From UBA3069 sp050633465 (GTDB lineage Bacteria; Pseudomonadota; Alphaproteobacteria; Rhodobacterales; Rhodobacteraceae): DNA of 64,000 bases. A program made the position numbers and the translations under genes. The stretch is taken from assembly GCA_050633465.1 (NCBI GenBank), contig JBOEGO010000002.1:62001-126000 (forward strand). The letters run 5' to 3'. Positions within the stretch are counted from its first letter, which is position 1. The number at the start of each line of letters is the position of its first letter. The notes beneath the pieces were generated by a model. The model was not told the origin of the DNA and did no database searches. It saw nothing but the letters and a program-made list of their open reading frames with translations. Positions 1 through 7,711 of this stretch are shown here, one piece after another.

Positions 1-61
1 AAAGGGGTGCGCGTGCCATGCTGCGCAGCTAATCCCCCCTGCGCCCGCCGTCAAGCGCGCG

Positions 62-83
62 CGAATTTCGTATTCGAAATTCG
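62..83. repeat. Perfect inverted repeat downstream of olsB
   Basis: Two 9-base arms, CGAATTTCG (62-70) and CGAAATTCG (75-83), flank a TATT loop. It lies 41 bases past the olsB stop. It could fold as a hairpin and protect or end the olsB transcript, but there is no run of T after it. Bases 1-123 hold no gene that I can support. Confidence 0.45.
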
Positions 84-123
84 AACCGGAATTCGGCACG
101 AATTCCGCCCCCGTTGCCGGCGA

Positions 124-855
124 TCACCCCGCCACAGCGCGCAGCAGCCTTTTGCGTGCGGGGGGAATCGCCTTGATTTCCAGTCCGGTGAACACATGCA
201 GCGTGTTCATTTTGCGATCCACCACCGCATGATCCGACACCCAGCCGCCCATCAACAGATAGGTGCGCAGCAAGGGCGGCATCCGCAGCATCGCCAGTTT
301 TTTATCCGCCTTGCGCTGGCGCAGCTTGCCAAACCGGAACACCTGCGGTGCCTTGACCCGCGGCAGCCAGCGTTTGGGCGCCATATGCCCCTGACGCAGC
401 ATGGTGAATGCGTCCAGATACTCGCCCTCTTCGACGCCCTTGAACGACGAACAGCCAAACAGCATTTCCACCCCGTTTTCATCGACATAGGCGGTCATCG
501 CGCCCCATGCCACGCGCAGGATATCAGGATCAGACACATCAGGATGGATGCAAAACCGCCCCATTTCCACCATCGGGCCGTTGAACCGCTCCAGCCCTTT
601 CAGCTCGTAAAACTGCGCTGAATAGCTGCGCCCGATTTCGGCACCGCCCGACAGGGGCAGGATGCGAAAACAACAGACCAGCCTGCCGGTTTTCACCTCG
701 GAAATCAGGAAATGCGTGCATTCTGCGTCGAAATCATCGGCGTCCAGCCCCTCGCCCCCGTGAAACGCCAGATGGCGCAGGGTTTGGGCGGCGGCAATAT
801 CGGCGGGGCTGGTGGCCAGCCGCGTGGCATAGCGGCCCTTTTTCAGTAACAGCAT
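124..855 (-). CDS. olsB: L-ornithine N(alpha)-acyltransferase, ornithine lipid synthesis
   Basis: A 243-residue GNAT-fold protein of the OlsB family. The enzyme moves a 3-hydroxyacyl group from acyl carrier protein to the alpha-amino group of ornithine, giving lyso-ornithine lipid, the first step of this phosphorus-free membrane lipid. Family signs are the early block TSPADIAAAQTLRHLAFHGG, the central MVEMGRFCIHPD and FGCSSFKGVE. The start is the ATG at 855 because an AAAGGG ribosome binding site precedes it; the longer reading frame upstream looks unlike the family. olsA usually lies next to olsB, but its expected position is outside the window. Seen: GNAT-type sequence and length. Inferred: the substrate. 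Confidence 0.85.
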   Translation of the reverse strand: MLLLKKGRYATRLATSPADIAAAQTLRHLAFHGGEGLDADDFDAECTHFLISEVKTGRLVCCFRILPLSGGAEIGRSYSAQFYELKGLERFNGPMVEMGRFCIHPDVSDPDILRVAWGAMTAYVDENGVEMLFGCSSFKGVEEGEYLDAFTMLRQGHMAPKRWLPRVKAPQVFRFGKLRQRKADKKLAMLRMPPLLRTYLLMGGWVSDHAVVDRKMNTLHVFTGLEIKAIPPARKRLLRAVAG

Positions 856-962
856 CCTGCGTATCCCTTTCTGGGTCCGGTTCAAGCTATGTAGCCTGCG
901 CTTATCATACAAGATGTGACGTATCGGTGACGCCCCGCCCATGCCCCGTCCCTGACCACCCC

Positions 963-1001
963 CAAAAACGAAAACGGGCCAGCCCCTGACAGACCAGCCC
1001 G
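963..1001 (-). terminator. Likely Rho-independent terminator of bamE
   Basis: On the minus strand CGGGC (from 1001-997) pairs with GCCCG (979-975), followed by TTTTCGTTTTT. It lies 26-64 bases past the bamE stop. The loop is long (17 bases), so moderate confidence. Confidence 0.5.
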
Positions 1002-1026
1002 CATAAATCCTGCCATTGACCCCGGT

Positions 1027-1494
1027 TTAACCCGGCCCGCCGCCCAGACCACTTGGCCCGATCCGGCCAATCGCGCCCAGCAACTGGCGGAAAAAGCTTT
1101 TGTTGGTGACAGAACTGTCGGTCACACGGCGCGACAGTGGCACCGCCTGCCCGTCCGTCAAATCGAACCGTTCGATATTTTGCACCACCCCGGATTGATC
1201 AAAACTGATCGCCAGCATCTGGCGCTCGATCACCTCGGGGCGTTTATAGGCGTAATGGCGCATCCGCGAACGCACATAAAAATAATCGCCCCCCGCCAGC
1301 AATCCGTCTGTAGAGGGCGCACCAACGGATTCGCGCACCGTGTCGCGGGTGTCGACACCGACCGTGATCGCGGAAAGATCCTCGTCATTGGGGACATAGC
1401 CGTGATTGCGATACTGCGCAGCACAACCTGCCACAGCCATCAGAACCAGCCCCATCAGGGCGAATTTCATACGGTTTCTATTGCCTGCCGACAT
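1027..1494 (-). CDS. bamE: Outer membrane assembly lipoprotein BamE (SmpA/OmlA family)
   Basis: A 155-residue lipoprotein and accessory part of the BAM complex that inserts beta-barrel proteins in the outer membrane. A signal peptide runs from residue 9, with lipobox VAGC and the lipidated cysteine at residue 24. The SmpA/OmlA domain follows: ITVGVDTRDTVRESVGAPS, then the DYFYVRSR and FDQSGVVQ strands. The start at 1494 is chosen for its AGAGGG site five bases upstream; an ATG at 1470 is possible but has a weaker site. It is divergent from the DUF177 gene with a 91-base shared promoter region, the usual alphaproteobacterial arrangement. Confidence 0.85.
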   Translation of the reverse strand: MSAGNRNRMKFALMGLVLMAVAGCAAQYRNHGYVPNDEDLSAITVGVDTRDTVRESVGAPSTDGLLAGGDYFYVRSRMRHYAYKRPEVIERQMLAISFDQSGVVQNIERFDLTDGQAVPLSRRVTDSSVTNKSFFRQLLGAIGRIGPSGLGGGPG

Positions 1495-1585
1495 TGCTGC
1501 CCTCTTGTCTTCGCACGATGTGCCTTTTATCCGCTTACAGATAGATTGCCCTATGTTCAAGAATGGGTTCAACAATGGATGCTTT

Positions 1586-2173
1586 ATGATGCGCGAACCG
1601 ACCACACCTGACAGCACCGGCGTTTTGCGGGTGTCCAGCCTGTCAACCAGTCACCCGACCACATTTGAACGCCGCCCCGACAGCGACCAGTTGCGCACAA
1701 TCGCGGCCGAACTGGGCCTGCAGGGGCTGCGCAAACTGTCGTTTTCCGGCACGCTGCAACCCGATGGCAAACGCGACTGGCGGTTGGATGCCACCCTTGG
1801 CGCAACGGTCACCCAGCCCTGCGTTGTCACGCTGGATCCCGTGGTGACGCGGCTGGATGAACCGGTGATGCGGCGGTTTCTGGCCGATTTCGACGATTCC
1901 CAGCCCACTGGCGAAGAGGCCGAAATGCCCGAGGACGACAGCACAGACCCCCTGCGCGATGTGATCGACCTGGATCAGGTGATGATCGAATCCCTGGCGC
2001 TGGCCCTGCCCCTCTATCCCCGCGCCGACACCGCAGAATCAGGCGATATCAGCGTCACGGAACCGGGCAAAAAGGTGCTGAGCGATGATGATGTGAAACC
2101 ATTTGCCGGTCTGGCCGCCCTGCGCGACCAACTGGCGGGCAAACAAACCGACGGCGAAGACAGCAGTGATTGA
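1586..2173 (+). CDS. DUF177 (YceD-like) protein
   Basis: A 195-residue DUF177/YceD family protein. The family is encoded just upstream of rpmF in most bacteria and is linked to 23S rRNA accumulation; its exact role is unsettled. Visible features are LQGLRKLSFSGTL, the strand TQPCVVTLDPV with the family cysteine, and an acidic stretch DLDQVMIESLALALPLYPR. It starts at 1586 (ATGATG); upstream in-frame codons overlap the promoter region and do not look like coding sequence. The rpmF gene follows 203 bases later. Confidence 0.8.
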   Translation: MMREPTTPDSTGVLRVSSLSTSHPTTFERRPDSDQLRTIAAELGLQGLRKLSFSGTLQPDGKRDWRLDATLGATVTQPCVVTLDPVVTRLDEPVMRRFLADFDDSQPTGEEAEMPEDDSTDPLRDVIDLDQVMIESLALALPLYPRADTAESGDISVTEPGKKVLSDDDVKPFAGLAALRDQLAGKQTDGEDSSD

Positions 2174-2342
2174 CCCGCCCCGCTTTGGCGCAATAAAAAA
2201 AGGTTGAACTACCCCCTTGCGCCTTTGCAATTTCGCTGTATTTTCCGCCGCTCATTCGAATTTGGGTTGGCAGGCGGCTCTGCACCGACTATGAGCGCCC
2301 AAACACCCGCACACCAAGGGCACCCGCCCCTGAACAGACACC

Positions 2343-2356
2343 GGGCCGCAAGGCCC
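2343..2356 (+). promoter_or_regulatory. Short GNRA-loop hairpin in the rpmF leader
   Basis: GGGCC (2343-2347), loop GCAA, GGCCC (2352-2356), ending 20 bases before the rpmF start. A GCAA tetraloop on a five-pair GC stem is very stable. It could be a leader structure. No regulator is known to me, so this is only an observation. Confidence 0.3.
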
Positions 2357-2376
2357 TTGAAAATTGAGGTTGCGAC

Positions 2377-2583
2377 ATGGCCGTCCAACAGAACAAAGTA
2401 TCGAAATCCCGTCGCAACAACCGTCGCGCACATGACGCATTGGTTGCAGCGAACCCCAACGAATGCGGCAACTGCGGCGAACTGAAACGCCCGCACCATG
2501 TTTGCCCGTCCTGCGGCCAGTATGCCGACCGTCAGGTCGTTGCACTGAACGACGAAATCGACTTCGACGAAGACGCAGCCTAA
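2377..2583 (+). CDS. rpmF: 50S ribosomal protein L32
   Basis: A 68-residue L32, a zinc-ribbon protein of the large ribosomal subunit. The basic N-terminus carries VSKSRRNNRRAHDAL. The four zinc cysteines are present as CGNC (30, 33) and CPSC (43, 46), so this is the zinc-binding form. The length is typical for alphaproteobacteria. It sits in the conserved order DUF177-rpmF-plsX-fabH, with plsX starting 35 bases after its stop, probably on one transcript. Confidence 0.97.
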   Translation: MAVQQNKVSKSRRNNRRAHDALVAANPNECGNCGELKRPHHVCPSCGQYADRQVVALNDEIDFDEDAA

Positions 2584-2617
2584 GCAAAGCTTGAGCAAAG
2601 AAAGGGCGCGCCCAGCG

Positions 2618-3724
2618 ATGACCGCAGCTAAGGATACCGCGGCTTCGGGCACAGGGCGCACCATTATTTCTGTCGACGCGATGGGCGGCGACCGTGGGCC
2701 GGCAACTGTTGTTGCCGGCATTTCGCGTTCCGCAAAGAAAAACGCCAATATCGGGTTTATCCTGCATGGTCCCGCCGACCAGCTGGAAAAACTGGTGGCG
2801 CGCCGCCGCAACCTGCATGGCCGCGTTGAAATCCGCGATGCGCAGGATGTCGTCACGATGGATGACAAACCCAGTCAGGTCATGCGCCACGGTAAGGCGA
2901 CCTCGATGTGGTCCGCCCTTGATGCCGTGCGCAACGGCGAGGCCGAAGTCTGCGTGTCCTGCGGCAACACCGGCGCGTTGATGGCGCTGTCGATGGTGCG
3001 GCTGCGCAAACTGCCCGGCGTGAACCGCCCCGCCATTGCCGTGCTATGGCCCTCGCGCAACCCGCAGGGGTTCAACGTGATGCTGGATGTGGGTGCCGAT
3101 ATCCGCGCCGATGAACAGGATCTGCTGCAATACGCCCAGATGGGCGCATCCTATGCCCGCAACGGCATGGCACTGGAACGCCCGCGCGTTGGCCTGCTGA
3201 ACGTCGGCACCGAAGAACACAAAGGCCGCGCCGAACTAAAAGCCGCCCATGACCTGATCGAAGCCGCCGCCCCGCAATCGAAATTCGAATTCGTCGGCTT
3301 CGTCGAAGGCGGCGATATTCCGGGGGATCGCTGTGATGTGATCGTCACCGACGGGTTCACCGGCAATATCGCGCTGAAAACCGGCGAAGGCACCGCCTCC
3401 CTGATCGGTGATCTGCTGAAAGAGGCGTTTAAATTCTCGCCCCTGTCGCGGCTGGCCGCCCTGCTGGCGCTGACCTCGATGCGGCGGCTGAAAAAACGCA
3501 TTGATCCGCGCCGCGTCAATGGTGGCGTGTTTCTGGGGCTGAACGGCACCGTGGTCAAATCCCACGGCGGGGCCGATGCCATGGGGGTCTCCGCCGCCGT
3601 CAAGCTGGCGTTCCAACTGGCACGGCAGGGATTTTCAGGCAAATTGGCAGCGCGGGTTGCAACTATCACCGCACTTCCGCAAGATACCGTTAACGAAAAT
3701 CCAAAAAACGGTGAGCAGGAATGA
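2618..3724 (+). CDS. plsX: Phosphate acyltransferase PlsX
   Basis: A 368-residue PlsX, which makes acyl-phosphate from acyl-ACP for phosphatidic acid synthesis at the membrane. Family motifs are SVDAMGGDRGP near the N-terminus, SCGNTGALMA, LDVGAD, GLLNVGTEE, and VTDGFTGNIALKT followed by a long helical hairpin. I chose the ATG at 2618, with GAAAGGG upstream, over an in-frame TTG at 2591 because the first nine residues from the TTG are not family-like. It overlaps fabH by four bases (ATGA), so the two are translationally coupled. Confidence 0.95.
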   Translation: MTAAKDTAASGTGRTIISVDAMGGDRGPATVVAGISRSAKKNANIGFILHGPADQLEKLVARRRNLHGRVEIRDAQDVVTMDDKPSQVMRHGKATSMWSALDAVRNGEAEVCVSCGNTGALMALSMVRLRKLPGVNRPAIAVLWPSRNPQGFNVMLDVGADIRADEQDLLQYAQMGASYARNGMALERPRVGLLNVGTEEHKGRAELKAAHDLIEAAAPQSKFEFVGFVEGGDIPGDRCDVIVTDGFTGNIALKTGEGTASLIGDLLKEAFKFSPLSRLAALLALTSMRRLKKRIDPRRVNGGVFLGLNGTVVKSHGGADAMGVSAAVKLAFQLARQGFSGKLAARVATITALPQDTVNENPKNGEQE

Positions 3725-4695
3725 CAACCCGTGCGGTCGCCATCGGGATCGGGCATTATCTGCCCTCCCGCGTGGTCCCCAACAGCGAATTCGAACAGAC
3801 ACTTGATACCAGCGACGAATGGATTCGCTCCCGCTCGGGGATCGAACGCCGCCATTTCGCCGCCGATGGCGAAATGACCTCGGATCTGGCGGTAAACGCC
3901 GCCAAGGCCGCGCTGCAAGATGCCGGGCTGAACCCCGATGACCTGGATGCGATCATCGTCGCCACCTCGACCCCCGACCTGACATTCCCCTCTGTCGCCA
4001 CCATGGTGCAGGACAAACTGGGAATGACCCGCGGTTTCGGGTTCGATGTGCAGGCGGTCTGCGCCGGTTTCATCTTTGCGCTGGCCAATGCCTCCGCCCT
4101 CATCGCCTCGGGTCAGGCCGATCGCGTCATGGTGATCGGCGCCGAAACATTTTCGCGCATTATGGATTGGAACGACCGCGCCACCTGCGTTTTGTTCGGT
4201 GACGGTGCGGGGGCGCTGATCCTCGAATCGCAAACCGGCGCAGGCACCCCCGATGATCGCGGCGTGCTGGCCACCGACCTCAATTCCGACGGGCGCTACC
4301 GCGATATGCTCTATGTTGATGGCGGTGTGTCATCGACCGGAACGGCGGGCAAATTGCGTATGCAGGGCAACCCCCTGTTCCGTCAGGCTGTCGAAAAACT
4401 GACCTCCACCGCCCATACCGCGCTGGCCAAGGCCAAGCTTGCGGAAACCGATGTCGACTGGATCGTGCCGCATCAGGCCAATATCCGTATCATTCAGGGC
4501 ACCGCGAAAAAGATGGGCCTGCCGATGGAAAACGTGATTGTTACGGTGCAGGATCATGGCAATACTTCTGCCGCATCGATTCCCCTGGCGCTCTCTGTTG
4601 GCGTCGCTTCGGGCAAAATCAAACGCGGGCAACTGCTGGTTGCCGAAGCAATCGGCGGCGGTCTGGCATGGGGCGCGGTTGTCCTGCGCTGGTGA
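3721..4695 (+). CDS. fabH: 3-oxoacyl-ACP synthase III (KAS III)
   Basis: A 324-residue FabH, which condenses acetyl-CoA with malonyl-ACP to start fatty acid synthesis. The catalytic triad is complete: Cys114 (VQAVCAGF), His251 (VPHQANIRI) and Asn281 (HGNTSAAS). The C-terminal GGGLAWGAVVLRW is typical. It starts inside the plsX stop codon, so the pair links fatty acid initiation to phospholipid acylation. No anomalies. Confidence 0.96.
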   Translation: MTTRAVAIGIGHYLPSRVVPNSEFEQTLDTSDEWIRSRSGIERRHFAADGEMTSDLAVNAAKAALQDAGLNPDDLDAIIVATSTPDLTFPSVATMVQDKLGMTRGFGFDVQAVCAGFIFALANASALIASGQADRVMVIGAETFSRIMDWNDRATCVLFGDGAGALILESQTGAGTPDDRGVLATDLNSDGRYRDMLYVDGGVSSTGTAGKLRMQGNPLFRQAVEKLTSTAHTALAKAKLAETDVDWIVPHQANIRIIQGTAKKMGLPMENVIVTVQDHGNTSAASIPLALSVGVASGKIKRGQLLVAEAIGGGLAWGAVVLRW

Positions 4696-4761
4696 CTCGC
4701 CTTAAACGGGCGGAAATTCGCAATAATCTTTGCATAAACTGCCACTTACAAGTCATTGATA

Positions 4762-4790
4762 TTGACTCGGAAATTCCCCTCCCCCTATGG
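4762..4790 (+). promoter_or_regulatory. Possible ihfA promoter
   Basis: TTGACT (4762-4767), a 17-base spacer and CTATGG (4785-4790), in the 121-base gap before ihfA. The -35 box is close to the sigma70 consensus and the -10 box only partly so. A GGGGG stretch just downstream may serve the ihfA ribosome binding site. Confidence 0.35.
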
Positions 4791-4816
4791 TTGGGCAAAA
4801 CACGGGGGTATTTGGA

Positions 4817-5119
4817 ATGAGTGAAAAGACGTTGACCCGCATGGACCTAAGCGAAGCGATCTTTCGCGAAGTAGGCCTGTCGCGCAACGATTCCGCACAA
4901 TTGGTGGAAACGGTTCTGGACCATATGTCCGACGCTTTGGTAGGCGGCGAACAGGTTAAAATTTCGTCCTTTGGCACATTTTCTGTGCGCGAAAAGGCGG
5001 CCCGCGTCGGGCGCAACCCAAAGACAGGCAAAGAGGTTCCCATCGAACCGCGCCGGGTGCTGACTTTCCGGCCCTCGCACCTGATGAAAGAACGCGTCGC
5101 TACCGGCAACAAACGCTGA
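4817..5119 (+). CDS. ihfA: Integration host factor subunit alpha
   Basis: A 100-residue IHF-alpha, which bends DNA together with IHF-beta. It has the helical dimerization part (TRMDLSEAIFREVGLSRND) and the beta-arm with VKISSFGTFSVREKAARVGR and GRNPKTGKEVPI. The alpha-type residues RRVLTFRPS follow. An ATG at 4787 in the same frame would add ten unlike residues, so 4817 is preferred. It lies 21 bases ahead of the MerR gene, the usual pairing in this group. Confidence 0.94.
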   Translation: MSEKTLTRMDLSEAIFREVGLSRNDSAQLVETVLDHMSDALVGGEQVKISSFGTFSVREKAARVGRNPKTGKEVPIEPRRVLTFRPSHLMKERVATGNKR

Positions 5120-5140
5120 TTTGGACGGAGGCGGCAGAGG

Positions 5141-6403
5141 ATGGCGAAATCACCCGAAGCCTTCCGCACCATTTCGGAAGTTGCAGAATGGCTGGACCGT
5201 CCGGCCCATGTGTTGCGTTTTTGGGAAAGCAAATTCCCGCAGGTAAAACCCGTGAAACGCGCCGGTGGACGGCGCTATTACCGCCCGCAGGATATGCTGC
5301 TGCTGGGCGGTATCAAACAGCTGTTGCATGACGATGGGCTGACCATCAAAGGCGTGCAAAAAATGCTGCGTGATCAGGGGGTTGCCCATGTATCCGAGCT
5401 ATCGCAGCCCTTGGATGATATTTCTGCCGCGCAACTGAACGAGGCATTGGCCGCGCAGGCCGCCCGCGCATCCGCCCCCCGGGACGAGGCGCCGATGCAA
5501 ACCGATATCGAACCGGATTCCGGCACCGTGGTGTCCTTTCCCCCGGCATCGGAACCGAAACGGGAACCGGCCCCCGAACCCGATCTGTTTTCCCACGGCA
5601 ATGACGCGCCAGCATCCGCCAATTCTGCCGCCGAACAGGACAGCGCAGCCGCTCATTCCGATGCGCCTGCCGCCCCCGTTTCCGACATGCCAACGCCGCG
5701 CGCTGCCCCGCCTGCGCCGCAACCCGCTGCGCCGCCGCAGCCCAAGTTGCCGGAGCCTGCGGCCACAGAACCTGCTGCGCCCGAACCCCGCATTCCCGAA
5801 CCTGTTGCGCCCGAGGTCACCACCGCCGCGCCGCAAACGCCCGTGTCGCCCGTAACCGCCGCGCCAGACCCCGTGCCAGCCCCCGCGCCAAACGCGGAAC
5901 AAGCGCCCGCTGCCACAGATTCTTTGACGCCCGAACAGGCCCAGGCACCGGAACCGGACCTTGCAGGCACCGATGATTCTGTCCCGCAGGATGATGCGCA
6001 AACCGCGGATCAACCGCCGCCAGCGCCTGAAACACCCGCCCCTGCCAGCGCGGCACCATCAATACCAAAGGTGGAAACAGAAACCGCGGCACAGCCGGAA
6101 CCACAGCCGGAACCACAGGCCGAACCACAGCACGCAGCCGCGCCGGATTCCGATCCGGTCAAACCCGCGCCGCAACCCGCAGCCAGCGCCGCAACAGACC
6201 CCGCCGCGGACAGGCCCGCCCCGATCCCGCAGGTTGATCTGCCCGATCCGCCCTTGGATCAGGACGCCGATCCGGGCTTGCTCTCGGCCATCGCCCATGC
6301 CGTGCAAACCGGCGCGGCCCCGCCCGATGTCGATGCAATCGCACCGCTTTTGGCCCGTCTTGCTGCGCTCAGTCAGCGAATGCAGGACGCACGAAACCAT
6401 TGA
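5141..6403 (+). CDS. MerR family regulator with long Pro/Ala-rich tail
   Basis: A 420-residue protein. Residues about 8-85 form a MerR-type winged helix: FRTISEVAEWLDRPAHVLRF, then RRYYRPQDMLLLGGIKQLL and LTIKGVQKML. Residues about 120-375 are low-complexity and rich in Pro, Ala, Glu and Gln, with a QPEPQ-type tandem near 325-337. The last 40 residues form a helical, conserved-looking segment (LLSAIAHAVQTGAA). Most MerR proteins are 120-300 residues; the tail is probably disordered. It follows ihfA by 21 bases, as in other Rhodobacteraceae. The ligand is unknown, and no effector-binding cysteines are evident. Confidence 0.85.
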   Translation: MAKSPEAFRTISEVAEWLDRPAHVLRFWESKFPQVKPVKRAGGRRYYRPQDMLLLGGIKQLLHDDGLTIKGVQKMLRDQGVAHVSELSQPLDDISAAQLNEALAAQAARASAPRDEAPMQTDIEPDSGTVVSFPPASEPKREPAPEPDLFSHGNDAPASANSAAEQDSAAAHSDAPAAPVSDMPTPRAAPPAPQPAAPPQPKLPEPAATEPAAPEPRIPEPVAPEVTTAAPQTPVSPVTAAPDPVPAPAPNAEQAPAATDSLTPEQAQAPEPDLAGTDDSVPQDDAQTADQPPPAPETPAPASAAPSIPKVETETAAQPEPQPEPQAEPQHAAAPDSDPVKPAPQPAASAATDPAADRPAPIPQVDLPDPPLDQDADPGLLSAIAHAVQTGAAPPDVDAIAPLLARLAALSQRMQDARNH

Positions 6404-6476
6404 TCAAACCACGGGCGAAAAATTCGTAAAAACACACTTGCCCCCGTGCTGAAAACCAGTATGTAGGCCAGACCGT

Positions 6477-6553
6477 CGGGCTATAGCGCAGCCTGGTAGC
6501 GCGTCCGTCTGGGGGACGGAAGGTCGCAGGTTCGAGTCCTGCTAGCCCGACCA
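6477..6553 (+). tRNA. tRNA-Pro (anticodon GGG)
   Basis: A 77-base cloverleaf with encoded CCA. The acceptor stem CGGGCTA pairs with TAGCCCG, the anticodon stem is TCCGT/ACGGA, and the loop CTGGGGG gives anticodon GGG, which reads CCC and CCU. The T-loop is GTTCGAGTC. It lies between the MerR gene and the dCTP deaminase gene. Confidence 0.96.
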
Positions 6554-6625
6554 AAAATTTACGACGGTAAGCGAACGCCCAGGCACCGAAAGGTCCGGGC
6601 GTTTCGTATATCAGGAGGGGGAAAT

Positions 6626-7699
6626 ATGACCGGCGTCCTACCCAGCCAACGGATCGAGGCAATGATCGACAACGGCGCATTGTTCGCCACGCCCGCGATC
6701 CTGCCCGATCAAATCCAACCCGCCTCGCTTGATTTGCGCCTTGGCACCGTGGCTTACCGCGTGCGTGCCTCGTTTTTGGCGGGCGAAGGGCGCAGCGTCG
6801 CCGACCGGCTGTCGGAATTTGAAATGCACCGCGTCGATCTGACAGATGGGGCCGTGCTGGAAAAGGGCTGCGTTTACGTGGTCCCTCTGATGGAATCACT
6901 GGCCCTGCCCGACGGGTTGCAGGCCGTCGCCAATGCCAAAAGCTCGACCGGGCGGCTGGATCTGTTGACCCGCGCCATCACCGATGGCGGCACGGAATTT
7001 GACCGGATTCCAGCGGGTTACCATGGTCCGCTCTATGCCGAAATCTGCCCGCGCAGCTTTTCGGTGCTGGCGCGCCCCGGTATGCGGCTGAACCAGATCC
7101 GGTTTCGTCAGGGTCAGGCAGTGCTGGATGATGCCACCCTGCGCGCCCTGCATGATGACACCCCACTGGTTGACGGCCCTGCCGTGATCGACGAGGGCCT
7201 GGGCTTTTCCGTAGATCTGCAACCGGCCAGCGGCACCCTGGTCGGTTACCGCGCCAAACCCCATACCGGCGTGATTGATCTGGATCGGATCGGCGCCTAT
7301 GACCCCGCTGATTACTGGGAAGAATTGCACAGTAAAAACGGCCAGATCATTCTGGATCCGGGCGCATTCTATATCCTTGTCAGCCGCGAGGCCGTCTGCA
7401 TCCCCCCCGATTATGCCGCTGAAATGGCCCCGTTTCTGGCCATGGTCGGCGAATTCCGCGTGCATTACGCCGGTTTTTTCGACCCCGGTTTCGGTCATGC
7501 GCAGGCAGGCGGCATCGGGTCGCGCGGCGTGCTAGAGGTCCGCTGCCACGAGGCACCTTTCGTTCTGGAACATGGTCAAATCGTTGGCCGACTGGTGTAT
7601 GAACGCATGACCGAGGCCCCGAAACAGCTCTATGGGCAGGATATCGCGTCGAATTATCAGGGTCAGGGGCTGAAGCTGTCCAAACATTTCCGCATGTAG
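6626..7699 (+). CDS. dcd: 2'-deoxycytidine 5'-triphosphate deaminase, long form
   Basis: A 357-residue protein of the long alphaproteobacterial Dcd type, about twice the length of E. coli Dcd, apparently with two dUTPase-like halves. It should turn dCTP into dUTP for thymidylate synthesis. Visible are QPASLDLRLGTVAYRVRASF near the N-terminus, the substrate-site block NAKSSTGRLDLLTR, and a second-half equivalent around HAQAGGIGSRGVLEVRC. A GGAGGGGG site precedes the ATG. Which half is catalytic cannot be told from the sequence alone. It is convergent with the diguanylate cyclase gene. Confidence 0.88.
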   Translation: MTGVLPSQRIEAMIDNGALFATPAILPDQIQPASLDLRLGTVAYRVRASFLAGEGRSVADRLSEFEMHRVDLTDGAVLEKGCVYVVPLMESLALPDGLQAVANAKSSTGRLDLLTRAITDGGTEFDRIPAGYHGPLYAEICPRSFSVLARPGMRLNQIRFRQGQAVLDDATLRALHDDTPLVDGPAVIDEGLGFSVDLQPASGTLVGYRAKPHTGVIDLDRIGAYDPADYWEELHSKNGQIILDPGAFYILVSREAVCIPPDYAAEMAPFLAMVGEFRVHYAGFFDPGFGHAQAGGIGSRGVLEVRCHEAPFVLEHGQIVGRLVYERMTEAPKQLYGQDIASNYQGQGLKLSKHFRM

Positions 7700-7711
7700 G
7701 CGGGGGCTGTT

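Noticed and set aside
3151..4233. 360-codon open frame on the minus strand
   Set aside because: It is antisense to plsX and fabH and has no recognisable protein features.
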